The position numbers were made by a program, and so were the translations under genes. The notes beneath the pieces are model-generated. The model was not told where the DNA came from and made no database searches. It saw nothing but the letters and a program-made list of their open reading frames with translations. From assembly GCF_001553935.1 (NCBI RefSeq), contig NZ_CP014232.1, forward strand, positions 2,046,001 to 2,110,000: a DNA stretch of 64,000 bases, read 5' to 3'. This document shows positions 18,938 to 27,281 of the stretch, piece after piece. Numbering within the stretch: position 1 is the first letter of the stretch; every line of letters starts with the position of its first letter. The DNA is from Actinomyces oris. Lineage in GTDB: Bacteria > Actinomycetota > Actinomycetes > Actinomycetales > Actinomycetaceae.

Positions 18938-19119
18938 CGCTGGGCGAGGCGAGTCGCACCGCTGAGCAGTCATTCATGTTCGTCGGTCTGCCCCACCCGC
19001 AGGCACTGCGTTACCTCGAAGTTGGCGTCGCCGTTGACGGTCGTGGTCGACGCACCATCTTCCATGTCATGGAGGTCACTGATCTCTACCGTCACCTTGT
19101 TCCACCCGCCGACCACTGA
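18934..19119 (+). pseudogene. Truncated toxin remnant of a toxin-antitoxin pair
   Basis: A 61-codon ORF whose GTG overlaps the GDPD stop. Its C-terminal part, ALRYLEVGVAVDGRGRRT then IFHVMEVTDLYRHLV, resembles the end of small BrnT-like toxins (a G-R turn followed by V/IFHxM). The N-terminal helix and first strand, about 30 residues, are missing. It ends 19 bp before an RHH-type antitoxin gene. I infer a decayed toxin; a short functional protein cannot be excluded. Confidence 0.5.
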
Positions 19120-19138
19120 CCGACCAGATAGAGCCGCT

Positions 19139-19489
19139 ATGTCTCCTGATTCCACACGCGCCCCTTTCACTGATGCTGAGCAGACCTACTACAACCAGCT
19201 CGACGAGGACGTCACCGCAGGCCGTATCCCCGCCGTCGGACGCGGAACCCACCGCGACGGCTCACGCATCAGCGACACCGACCTCGACGCCATCCTCCGT
19301 GGCCGCCCAGGCCTCGGACAGTCCCACGCCACCGGCCGCGGACGCTCCCCGCGCCGCCAGGTCCGCCTACCCGAGCACACCAACGCGGCTCTTGACGCCT
19401 ACATCGAGAAGCACGGCACTACCGCCAGTGCCGTCATTCGCGATGCCGTTGAGGCTTATCTTTCCCATGAGAACACGCCAGCCGCATGA
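19139..19489 (+). CDS. Ribbon-helix-helix antitoxin-like protein
   Basis: 116 residues. The C-terminal 45 residues (RRQVRLPEHTNAALDAYIEK then HGTTASAVIRDAVEAYL) fit a ribbon-helix-helix DNA-binding fold. The N-terminal half carries GRPGLGQ, also seen as GRPRL in the antitoxin-like gene at 50350. It follows a toxin remnant, the usual toxin-first order. The ATG at 19139 was preferred because upstream codons of the same frame overlap the toxin remnant. Confidence 0.7.
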   Translation: MSPDSTRAPFTDAEQTYYNQLDEDVTAGRIPAVGRGTHRDGSRISDTDLDAILRGRPGLGQSHATGRGRSPRRQVRLPEHTNAALDAYIEKHGTTASAVIRDAVEAYLSHENTPAA

Positions 19490-19549
19490 TGACCGGTCTG
19501 AGCCATGGACACACTGTTGCCCCGTTGTCATGCCTCGAATACATGAGCA

Positions 19550-19578
19550 AGCCCCCGTCGCGGGTGGCGACGAGGGCT
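19550..19578 (-). terminator. Terminator of the tRNA-Arg transcript
   Basis: A 12-bp stem with one mismatch (19550-19561 with 19567-19578) and a 5-base loop, 7 bp beyond the CCA end of the tRNA. On the minus strand it is followed by TTGCTCATGTATT. It could also end the antitoxin transcript coming from the other side. Confidence 0.65.
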
Positions 19579-19584
19579 CGGGAG

Positions 19585-19660
19585 TGGTGCCCCGGACAGG
19601 ATTCGAACCTGCGACCTTCTGCTCCGGAGGCAGACGCTCTATCCACTGAGCTACCGGGGC
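19585..19660 (-). tRNA. tRNA-Arg (anticodon CCG), CCA encoded
   Basis: The minus strand folds as a complete cloverleaf: acceptor GCCCCGG with CCGGGGC, D arm GCTC with GAGC, anticodon stem TCTGC with GCAGA around CTCCGGA (anticodon CCG, reads CGG), T arm GCAGG-TTCGAAT-CCTGT, discriminator A and encoded CCA. It is divergent from argS, the enzyme that charges it. Confidence 0.97.
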
Positions 19661-19670
19661 CCGAGGCGTG

Positions 19671-19700
19671 ACTGTACCAGCGTCCCGGTCCCGGAGTGAA
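19671..19700 (-). promoter_or_regulatory. Candidate promoter of tRNA-Arg
   Basis: On the minus strand TTCACT (-35) and TACAGT (-10) are separated by 18 bases, and the -10 lies 10 bases before the tRNA 5' end. Confidence 0.45.
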
Positions 19701-19780
19701 ACCGGCGCGAGACATGCGACATGTCCCACGATGCCCTGCAGCCGCCGGGCTCGCTCGTGATCCGGCCCGCCCGTTGACGG

Positions 19781-19786
19781 TACGCT
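19781..19786 (+). promoter_or_regulatory. -10 element for a leaderless argS mRNA
   Basis: TACGCT is followed by 7 bases and the argS GTG (19794), with no Shine-Dalgarno sequence between. This spacing is typical of leaderless actinobacterial transcripts. Confidence 0.6.
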
Positions 19787-19793
19787 GACGCGC

Positions 19794-21479
19794 GTGACCC
19801 TAGAAGAGCTTGCCGCAGCCATCCGCACCGTCCTGGAGGAGGCCTCCGCCGAGGGCTCCCTCGCCCTGCCCGCCGCAGAGATTCCCGCCCCCCGCGTCGA
19901 GCGCCCCCGCAACCGCGACCACGGTGACTGGTCCACCAACGTGGCCATGCAGCTGGCCAAGAAGGCCGGCACCAAGCCGCGCGATCTCGCCGAGCTCCTC
20001 GTCCCTCGTCTTGAGGCCCTCGACGGCATCGCCTCCGTGGAGGTCGCCGGCCCCGGCTTCCTCAACATCCGCCTCGACGCCGCCAGCGCCGGCGAGCTTG
20101 CCCGCTCCATCGTCGAGGCCGGTCAGGCCTACGGCCGCAACGACTCCCTGAGCGGCCAGCACATCAATCTCGAGTACGTCTCGGCCAACCCGACCGGGCC
20201 GGTCCACCTGGGCGGCGCCCGCTGGGCCGCCGTCGGCGACTCCCTGGCCCGAATCCTGTCCGCCTGCGGTGCCCAGGTCACCCGGGAGTATTACTTCAAC
20301 GACCACGGCACCCAGATCGACCGCTTCGCCCGCTCGCTGCTGGCCTCCGCGCGCGGCCAGGAGACCCCCGAGGACGGCTACGGCGGCGCCTACATCAGTG
20401 AGATCGCCCAGCAGGTGACTGCCGACGAGCTCGCCGCCGGCCGCCCCGACCCGGCCACCCTGCCCGACGCCGAGGCCACCGAGGTCTTCCGCTCCCGCGG
20501 CGTCGATCTCATGTTCGCCGCCGTCAAGGCTGAGCTGCACGCCTTCCGCTCCGACTTCGATGTCTTCTTCCACGAGGACTCCCTGCACACCTCCGGTGCC
20601 GTCGAGCGCGCCATCGCCCGGCTGCGCGAGCGCGGTGTCATCGAGGAGCGCGACGGCGCCACCTGGCTGCGTACCACCGACTTCGGGGACGACAAGGACC
20701 GCGTCCTCATCAAGTCTGACGGCAACGCCGCCTACTTCGCCGCCGACCTCGCCTACTACCTGGACAAGCGCGAGCGCGGCGCCGACTGCGCCGTCTACCT
20801 GCTCGGGGCCGACCACCACGGCTACATCGGCCGGATGATGGCCATGTGCGCGGCCTTCGGGGACACTCCCGGCACCAACATGCAGATCCTCATCGGCCAG
20901 CTCGTCAACCTTGTGCGCAACGGCGTCCCGGTACGCATGTCCAAGCGCGCCGGCACCATCGTCACCCTGGAGGACCTGGTCGACGCCGTCGGCGTGGACG
21001 CGGCCCGCTACGCCCTGGCCCGCTCCTCCATGGACTCCATGATCGACATCGACCTGGATCTGCTGGCCTCCTCCACCTCCGACAACCCCGTCTACTACGT
21101 CCAGTACGCCCACGCCCGGACCCGCAACGTGGCCCGCAACGCCGCCGAGCACGGCGTGAGCCGGGACCCGAACGAGGCGCCCTTCGAGCCCGGTGCCCTG
21201 GACGATCCGGCCGACGCCGCCCTGCTGGGGGTCCTGGCCCAGTTCCCCGCCACCGTCGCCCAGGCCGCGCAGCTGCGCGAGCAGCACCGCGTGGCCCGCT
21301 ACCTCGAGCAGCTCGCCGCCGCCTACCACGCCTGGTACGGCGCCACCCGCGTCACCCCGCGCGGGGACGACGCCGTGGACTCCGGGCACGTCGCCCGCCT
21401 GTGGCTCAACGACGCCGTCGGGCAGGTCCTGGCCAACGGGCTCGACCTGCTGGGTGTGAGCGCACCCGAGAGGATGTGA
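19794..21479 (+). CDS. argS: Arginyl-tRNA synthetase
   Basis: 561 residues, class I synthetase. N-terminal Add1 domain ([16 protein letters not shown], then [11 protein letters not shown]), catalytic core with the HIGH-type motif as [20 protein letters not shown] near residue 138 and KMSK-type [11 protein letters not shown] near 381, and a DALR anticodon-binding C-terminus ([19 protein letters not shown]). It joins arginine to tRNA-Arg; a tRNA-Arg gene is divergent 134 bp upstream. Translation probably begins leaderless at GTG. lysA follows 6 bp after the stop. Confidence 0.97.
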   Translation: MTLEELAAAIRTVLEEASAEGSLALPAAEIPAPRVERPRNRDHGDWSTNVAMQLAKKAGTKPRDLAELLVPRLEALDGIASVEVAGPGFLNIRLDAASAGELARSIVEAGQAYGRNDSLSGQHINLEYVSANPTGPVHLGGARWAAVGDSLARILSACGAQVTREYYFNDHGTQIDRFARSLLASARGQETPEDGYGGAYISEIAQQVTADELAAGRPDPATLPDAEATEVFRSRGVDLMFAAVKAELHAFRSDFDVFFHEDSLHTSGAVERAIARLRERGVIEERDGATWLRTTDFGDDKDRVLIKSDGNAAYFAADLAYYLDKRERGADCAVYLLGADHHGYIGRMMAMCAAFGDTPGTNMQILIGQLVNLVRNGVPVRMSKRAGTIVTLEDLVDAVGVDAARYALARSSMDSMIDIDLDLLASSTSDNPVYYVQYAHARTRNVARNAAEHGVSRDPNEAPFEPGALDDPADAALLGVLAQFPATVAQAAQLREQHRVARYLEQLAAAYHAWYGATRVTPRGDDAVDSGHVARLWLNDAVGQVLANGLDLLGVSAPERM

Positions 21480-21485
21480 GAGTCG

Positions 21486-22946
21486 ATGACTGACCAGATT
21501 CCCGCCGGAGAGCCGCCCCTGGGGTCACTGGCCTGCCCCGAGCCCGAGGACCGTCCCGACCTGTGGCCCACCACGGCACGGCGCACGGACGACGGCGAGC
21601 TCGTCCTGGGCGGGCTGACCGTCTCCGAGATCCTCGCCGAGGCCCCCAGCCCCGTCTTCGTCCTGGATGAGGTGGACCTGCGTGGCCGCGCCGCCTCCTG
21701 GGCCGCTGCCATGCATGAGGAGTTCTGGCCCAGCTATGGCATGGCCGGGGGAGAGGCCTTCTACGCCGGGAAGGCCTTCCTGACCACCAAGGTCGCCCAG
21801 TGGGTTCTCGAGGAGGGTATGGGCATCGACACCGCCAGCCGCGGCGAGCTCGCCGTGTCCCTCGCCGCCCTGCAGGAGGTGGACGGGGAGGAGGCCACCA
21901 CGGACGCCACCTGTCTGGGCCTGCACGGCAACGGCAAGACGCAGGCCGAGATCGCCGTCGCCCTCACCCACCACGTGGGCCACCTCGTCCTCGACTCCCT
22001 CGAGGAGGTCGACCTCGCCGCCCGCGCCGTGCGTGAGCTGCGCGCCAGCGGCGTCTACGGGCCCGAGGAGACCGGCAAGGTCATGGTGCGTCTGACCACC
22101 GGCGTGCACGCCGGTGGTCACGAGTACATCTCCACCGGTCATGAGGACCAGAAGTTCGGCCTCTCCGTCCACGGAGGCGCTGCCCGGCGGACCATCGACG
22201 CGATCATCGCCGCCCCCGAGCTCGAACTGCACGGGCTGCACTCCCACATCGGCTCCCAGATCCTGGACCTGGCCGGCTTCCGGGAGGCCGTCGGCATTGT
22301 CCTCACCCTGCGCCACGAGGTCGCCGTCGACACCGGGCACCTGTGCCCGGAGGTCGACCTGGGCGGTGGCTACGGCATCGCCTACACCGGGGCCGACCCG
22401 GTGCCGCCCAGTCCGGCGCAGGTCGCCCGCACCCTGGCTGAGGCCGTGCGCGAGACCTGCGAGCGTCTTGGGGATGAGGTCCCCACCGTCTCCATCGAGC
22501 CCGGTCGCGCAGTAGCCGGCCCGACGACGGTCACCCTCTACACCGTCACCGGCCTTAAGCGCGTCGAGCTGGGGGAGGGGGCCTCGCGTCTCTACGTCAG
22601 CATCGACGGCGGCATGAGCGACAACATCCGCCCCGCCCTCTACGAGGCCGCCTACACGGCCCTGGTCGCCAACCGCCGCCCCGACCCGCAGGCCGGGCTG
22701 GTGCGCAGCCGGGTGGTGGGCAAGCACTGCGAGTCCGGCGACGTCGTCGTGCGCGACGTGGACCTGCCCGCCGACCTGGCCGTCGGTGATGTGCTGGCCG
22801 TGCCCGCAACCGGCGCCTATGGGCGCTCCATGGCCTCTAACTACAACCTCTTCACCCGCCCCGGCGTGCGCTGGGTGCGAGAGGGCGAGTCGGGCTGGGT
22901 CCTGCGCCCCGAGACCATCGAGGACCTCATTCGCCTCGAGGGCTGA
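21486..22946 (+). CDS. lysA: Diaminopimelate decarboxylase
   Basis: 486 residues, fold-type III PLP enzyme making L-lysine from meso-diaminopimelate. The PLP lysine lies in FYAGKAFLT (K96). Other family motifs are LHGNGKTQAEI, LHSHIGSQI near 250, VDLGGGYGIAYT, SIEPGRAVAGPTT and VVGKHCESGDVVVRD near 412. The argS-lysA order is the usual actinobacterial arrangement. The ATG follows argS by 6 bp with GGATGTGAGAG as a modest ribosome-binding site inside the argS end. A strong terminator follows. Confidence 0.96.
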   Translation: MTDQIPAGEPPLGSLACPEPEDRPDLWPTTARRTDDGELVLGGLTVSEILAEAPSPVFVLDEVDLRGRAASWAAAMHEEFWPSYGMAGGEAFYAGKAFLTTKVAQWVLEEGMGIDTASRGELAVSLAALQEVDGEEATTDATCLGLHGNGKTQAEIAVALTHHVGHLVLDSLEEVDLAARAVRELRASGVYGPEETGKVMVRLTTGVHAGGHEYISTGHEDQKFGLSVHGGAARRTIDAIIAAPELELHGLHSHIGSQILDLAGFREAVGIVLTLRHEVAVDTGHLCPEVDLGGGYGIAYTGADPVPPSPAQVARTLAEAVRETCERLGDEVPTVSIEPGRAVAGPTTVTLYTVTGLKRVELGEGASRLYVSIDGGMSDNIRPALYEAAYTALVANRRPDPQAGLVRSRVVGKHCESGDVVVRDVDLPADLAVGDVLAVPATGAYGRSMASNYNLFTRPGVRWVREGESGWVLRPETIEDLIRLEG

Positions 22947-22968
22947 GGTCTCCGTTCGGTCACTGGCT

Positions 22969-23013
22969 GAAGCGCCGTCGTCCCAGGAACAATTCCTGCG
23001 ACGACGGCGCTTC
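22969..23013 (+). terminator. Strong hairpin terminator after lysA
   Basis: A 14-bp perfect outer stem (22969-22982 with 23000-23013) and an inner AGGAA/TTCCT stem are followed by the U-rich TGTATATGTT. It closes the argS-lysA operon. Confidence 0.85.
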
Positions 23014-23433
23014 TGTATATGTTCTGATGAAACGATGAGGTGCCCCTGGGAACAACAACAATCTTAAAGAAGGCTGGGTGTACCTGCTTTGAAGTCGGGG
23101 TGAACGGTCGAATGTTTTGGAGGGCTGGCACAACTGACGTGTGGACTGCCTGATAGGGGAGACACAGCGGTGGTGTAGCTTCGCCACATGTGTCTTGTAG
23201 CATTCCTACAAACTAGAGGGCTTCAGGATGTGTGAAACAGCAGTTTTGATTGTGATGAGACTGTGAGGTCGCGCGTGTTTTGAGTGTTCCCTGTTCCCAA
23301 TCAGTCGGTTTGTGACACAGTGGTCTTGGTCATCACGGGGCGGCCTTTCCCTCTTCTGAACAGATGGTGGGAACGTTCGGTGATGTTTCACAAGGCAGAC
23401 CCTTGTCATCTATGCCAGGAATCCGGAGAACCC
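23014..23433 (+). other. AT-richer intergenic region before the surface-protein gene
   Basis: About 420 bp without a gene that I can support. It is visibly richer in A+T than its flanks and includes short hairpins such as GTAGCATTCCTAC near 23190. It should carry the promoter and a long 5' leader of the surface-protein gene; I could not fix a -35/-10 pair. Confidence 0.4.
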
Positions 23434-25257
23434 ATGAACACAATGTCCACGGGCGCCGCCTCTCGGCCGGCCCTCACGCGAGGGGCGGTGAGGGGGGCCG
23501 CTGCCATCCTCACTCTCTTCCTTGTCGCGATCTTGTCTCAGTTCGCCCCCCAGGCGAGCGCTGAGCAGAACAAGAGCGTCAACGTCACCAACCTGTCTCT
23601 GACACGGGTGGACGGCAACAACGTTGAGCAGGACGGACAGCTCAACACCTACGATCTCGCCCGCCTCAGCTTCGACTGGAGTGGTGTCGACGCCAACCTC
23701 AAGAGCGGCGACTCCTTCACGATCGGTCTGGGTGAGTACTTCACCAACCTGCAGAACAGCGAGACCCACCCCATGACCGTCGAGTACGGCGGCAAGGATG
23801 TCGAGGTCGGTACCTGCACCCTGACCGTCAAGGACGTCACCTGCACCTTCAACTCCAAGGTTGACGAGCTCAAGGCCGCCGGCTTCCACAACTTCAAGGG
23901 TTCCGGCTCCGCCCTGGTGTCCGTCGCCAAGGCCACCGACGTGCAGTCCGTTGACTTCACCGTCAACGGTGTCACCACCACCGTCACCCTGCCCGGTGGC
24001 GGCGGCATCGGCGGCCCCAAGGAGAGCGACTGGGAGCTCACCAAGTGGGCCTCCAGCTTCTACAACGACTACAAGGAGCTGACCTGGGGTGTGAACTTCG
24101 GGACCAACCAGACCACTGGTGACAAGCTCGGCAAGACCTTCGACGGCTCCCGTCAGAGCATCGTCTTCACCGACACCCTCGGTGGCGGCATGGCCTTCAA
24201 CCAGGCTGACGCCACTCGCACGGTCCTCAACCTGCGTCCTGCGGACGGCAAGTCCATCCCGGTGACCAACGCCGCCGGCCAGGACGCCACCACCCAGTAC
24301 GGTGACTACGACGTCAAGGCCACCTACTCCCAGGACGGCCGCACCGCCACCTACGAGGTGACCGGTCCGTTCAAGAACGGCACCAACTTCACCCTGGAGT
24401 ACCCCGTCTCCTTCGTGGACGCCAACGGCAAGGCCGTCGCCGCCTCGCGGGGCACCTCCTACGAGAACACCGTCAACCTCAACGGCACGGACCTGACCAG
24501 CACTCAGCAGCAGTCCTACGTCCAGTACTTCGACATCTCGGTCCAGATGGAGCCCGGCTTCGGCAGCTTCAACGTGACCAAGGTCGTTGAGGGTGAGGCC
24601 GCCGCGAAGGCCGCCGGCTCCAGCTTCGTCGTTGACGTCGCCTACGAGCTGCCGGCCGCTGCCAGCTCCTACCCGGACTGGAAGGCTCCCGAGGGCCAGA
24701 AGGCCACCGGCGAGGGCCGTACCGGAACCTCCTCCGTCACGGTCAAGCCCGGTGAGCCGGTCGCCTTCGACGGCACCTTCCCCGTGGGAACCAAGGTCAC
24801 GCTCTCCGAGGACACCTCCAAGGCCCAGCCCGCCGCCTCCGGCTTCAGCTGGGGTGAGCCGGTCTTCACCATCGACGGTCAGAAGACCAACACCTTCACC
24901 ATCCGCGACCAGGAGCTCGTCAAGGTCTCTCTGACCAACACGACGACAACCACCTCGACGCCGCCGACCACCACGCAGACCCCGCCCACGGTGACCACTC
25001 CGCCGGCGACCCCGCCGACCACCACGCAGGCCCCGCCTACGGTCGACAACCCGCCGGCGACCCCGCCGACCACTACGCAGCAGCCGCCGAGCACCCCGGG
25101 TGCTCCGGTGCCGCCCACCTCCACCCCGAAGACGCCGAACGGTGGCACCCCGCCGCTGGCGCACACCGGTGCTAACGCCGTTGCGCTCGTGCTGCTCGCC
25201 GGCGCCGGCCTGGGTGGCGGTGCCCTGCTGGTGGCTCGTCGCCGCAATGCCTCCTGA
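23434..25257 (+). CDS. Sortase-anchored surface protein (adhesin-like)
   Basis: 607 residues. Signal peptide: a basic start, hydrophobic GAAAILTLFLVAILSQFAP and cleavage after QASA near 43. Two Ig-like adhesin-type regions follow (about 44-370), then a DUF5979-like domain (FGSFNVTKVVEGEAAAKAAG to VSLTNT, about 371-505), a Thr/Pro-rich stalk with repeated PPTTTQ and PPATPP units, and a C-terminal sorting signal: LAHTG (a variant of LPXTG), a hydrophobic segment and ARRRNAS. It should be exported and linked to peptidoglycan by a sortase. The ATG has CCGGAG upstream. It stands alone between lysA and hom with its own terminator, so it looks inserted. Ligand unknown. Confidence 0.85.
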   Translation: MNTMSTGAASRPALTRGAVRGAAAILTLFLVAILSQFAPQASAEQNKSVNVTNLSLTRVDGNNVEQDGQLNTYDLARLSFDWSGVDANLKSGDSFTIGLGEYFTNLQNSETHPMTVEYGGKDVEVGTCTLTVKDVTCTFNSKVDELKAAGFHNFKGSGSALVSVAKATDVQSVDFTVNGVTTTVTLPGGGGIGGPKESDWELTKWASSFYNDYKELTWGVNFGTNQTTGDKLGKTFDGSRQSIVFTDTLGGGMAFNQADATRTVLNLRPADGKSIPVTNAAGQDATTQYGDYDVKATYSQDGRTATYEVTGPFKNGTNFTLEYPVSFVDANGKAVAASRGTSYENTVNLNGTDLTSTQQQSYVQYFDISVQMEPGFGSFNVTKVVEGEAAAKAAGSSFVVDVAYELPAAASSYPDWKAPEGQKATGEGRTGTSSVTVKPGEPVAFDGTFPVGTKVTLSEDTSKAQPAASGFSWGEPVFTIDGQKTNTFTIRDQELVKVSLTNTTTTTSTPPTTTQTPPTVTTPPATPPTTTQAPPTVDNPPATPPTTTQQPPSTPGAPVPPTSTPKTPNGGTPPLAHTGANAVALVLLAGAGLGGGALLVARRRNAS

Positions 25258-25307
25258 ATGCGGGTAGCCGCTTCTCGAGCCTGAACGCTCTGTCATCGGA
25301 GCCCATC

Positions 25308-25346
25308 CAGTGGCCCCGACCCGGTTCAACCGGGTCGGGGCCACTG
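25308..25346 (+). terminator. Terminator after the surface-protein gene
   Basis: A perfect 18-bp stem (25308-25325 with 25329-25346) with a 3-base loop, 50 bp after the stop codon. There is no U tract. Confidence 0.7.
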
Positions 25347-25514
25347 GCCGTCTGTGTGCAGAGGGCGGCAGGCTTCTCATCGTCTCGGCTCGGGGTGCAC
25401 GCCGACAGCAGGAGAGCCTCATCAGGTCGTCTCAGCCGTAGGGAGGAGGATCCCGCCACGTCAATCATTCTCCTGAGGGGCGCTTATCGCAGCGCCGCTT
25501 TCTAACCTGAAGGC

Positions 25515-25682
25515 ATGAGCGCAACAACCCCCTCCTCTCCGTCCGCACTGACCTCCCTCCTCTCCTCCCTGGAGCAGCCGCCTCCGGCCTGGGGGTACTC
25601 CGACCGCGCGTCTGTCCCGACGTCGATGGGTCTGGGGCGGGTGATCGGCCGACTGATCAAACAGATCATCTGGCGTCGCTGA
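25515..25682 (+). CDS. Putative small protein, 55 residues, amphipathic C-terminus
   Basis: A 55-codon ORF starting MSATTPSSPSALTSLLSSLE and ending GRVIGRLIKQIIWRR. The last 17 residues alternate basic and aliphatic residues and could form a membrane-active helix. TAACCT (25503-25508) sits 6 bases before the ATG, which fits a leaderless mRNA as at argS. I recognise no family. The 269 bp between its stop and hom hold no gene I can support. Whether it is translated is uncertain. Confidence 0.45.
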   Translation: MSATTPSSPSALTSLLSSLEQPPPAWGYSDRASVPTSMGLGRVIGRLIKQIIWRR

Positions 25683-25951
25683 GTGTCCCACCCCGTTCGC
25701 GATCCGCCTCAGGCCGGCGCCGGAAGCACCCCTGCCGGTCCCATCGCGCCGAGGAGGTCGGGACCGGCCGTGTGTCCACAGGCGGACATGCAAGCGCTCC
25801 GCGGTCGATGCCCCTTATGCTGGCCCGCAGTGATGGCCAGCGTCGGTGGTCGGTCGGTTGACCGCGCCCGCCGATCGGCCTCATCGCATGACGCAGTCGA
25901 AGTGCCCATGCGCGGCACGCAACACAGCACACTCAGCAAGGTGGTCATCCC

Positions 25952-27280
25952 GTGGCTCAAGACCTCTCATCCGCCCAGCGCACACTGACCGTCGGCGTCC
26001 TCGGCGCCGGGACCGTCGGCAGCCAGGTCATTCGCCTCCTCACCGAGCAGGCCGACGACTTCGCCGCCCGCTCCGGGGCACGTCTTGAGATCACGGGCGT
26101 CGCCGTCCGCGACGTCAACGCGCCACGTGACTTCGCCGTCCCCCAGGACCTCCTCACCGATGACGCCACCGCTGTCGCCACCGGCAACGACCTGGTCATC
26201 GAGCTCATCGGAGGGATCGAGCCGGCCCGCACCCTCATCCTGGCCGCCTTCAAGGCCGGGGCCAGCGTCATCACCGGCAACAAGGCCCTCATCGCGGCCC
26301 ACGGCCCCGAGCTCTACACCGCCGCGGCGGCCGCAGGCACCGACTTCTACTACGAGGCCGCTGTTGCCGGTGCCATCCCAGTGGTCTACGCGCTGCGTGA
26401 GTCCATGGCCGGCGACCGGGTCACCAGCGTGCTCGGTATCGTCAACGGCACCACTAACTACATCCTTGATGAGATGAGCACCAAGGGACTCTCCTTCGAG
26501 ACCGCCCTGGCCACCGCCCAGGAGCTCGGCTACGCCGAGGCCGACCCCACCGCCGACGTCGACGGCCTGGACGCCGCCGCCAAGGCCGCCATCATCGCCT
26601 CCCTCGCCTTCCACACCCGCGTGGGCCTCGACGACGTCTCCGTTGAGGGCATCCGCGAGGTCACTGCCGACGACATCCGCGAGGCTCACGCCTCGGGCTG
26701 CGAGCTCAAGCTCCTCGCCATCGCCCAGCGCCGCGACGACGAGCACGCGCAAGGCGTCTCCGTGCGCGTCCACCCCGCCCTCGTCCCCAACGACCACCCG
26801 CTGGCCAGCGTTCACGGCGCCTACAACGCCGTCCTGGTCGAGGCCGAGAGCGCCGGGCGCCTCATGTTCTACGGTCAGGGAGCGGGAGGAGCCCCGACCG
26901 CCTCAGCGGTCCTGTCCGACGTCGTCGCAGCCGCCGCCCACCGGGTCCACGGCGGCCAGGCCCCCCGCGAGTCCTCCTACGCGAGCCTTCCGGTCCTCGG
27001 CCCCGAGGCCGCCGTCACCCGCTACCAGATCCAGCTGCGCTCAGACGACGCCGTCGGCTCCCTGGCCGCGATGGCCTCCGTCTTCGCCGAGAACGAGGTC
27101 TCCATCAACTCGGTGCGCCAGAGCGCCTACGTCACCTCCGACGGCAGCCACGACCAGGCCGTCGTCACCTTCGTGACCCACCCTGCCCCCGTCTTCCACC
27201 TCGACGCCGCCGTCGAGGGCCTGCGGGACTCCGACCGGGTCGCCGAGGTCGTCTCCATCCAGCGCGTCGAAGGCGAGTGA
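25952..27280 (+). CDS. hom: Homoserine dehydrogenase
   Basis: 442 residues. NAD(P)-binding VGVLGAGTVGSQVI (residues 14-27), catalytic-domain motifs GIVNGTTNYILDEMSTKGLS and GYAEADPTADVDGLDAA, and a C-terminal ACT domain from about 355 (YQIQLRSDDAVGSLAAMASV) that in this family mediates threonine feedback inhibition. It reduces aspartate semialdehyde to homoserine for threonine and methionine. The GTG start has AGGTGG upstream. thrB begins 1 bp after its stop; thrC, usually between them in actinobacteria, is absent. Confidence 0.96.
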   Translation: MAQDLSSAQRTLTVGVLGAGTVGSQVIRLLTEQADDFAARSGARLEITGVAVRDVNAPRDFAVPQDLLTDDATAVATGNDLVIELIGGIEPARTLILAAFKAGASVITGNKALIAAHGPELYTAAAAAGTDFYYEAAVAGAIPVVYALRESMAGDRVTSVLGIVNGTTNYILDEMSTKGLSFETALATAQELGYAEADPTADVDGLDAAAKAAIIASLAFHTRVGLDDVSVEGIREVTADDIREAHASGCELKLLAIAQRRDDEHAQGVSVRVHPALVPNDHPLASVHGAYNAVLVEAESAGRLMFYGQGAGGAPTASAVLSDVVAAAAHRVHGGQAPRESSYASLPVLGPEAAVTRYQIQLRSDDAVGSLAAMASVFAENEVSINSVRQSAYVTSDGSHDQAVVTFVTHPAPVFHLDAAVEGLRDSDRVAEVVSIQRVEGE

Positions 27281-27281
27281 C

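Noticed and set aside
25683..25951. Short frames between the 55-codon ORF and hom
   Set aside because: Arg/Pro-rich translations without ribosome-binding sites; they look like chance frames.
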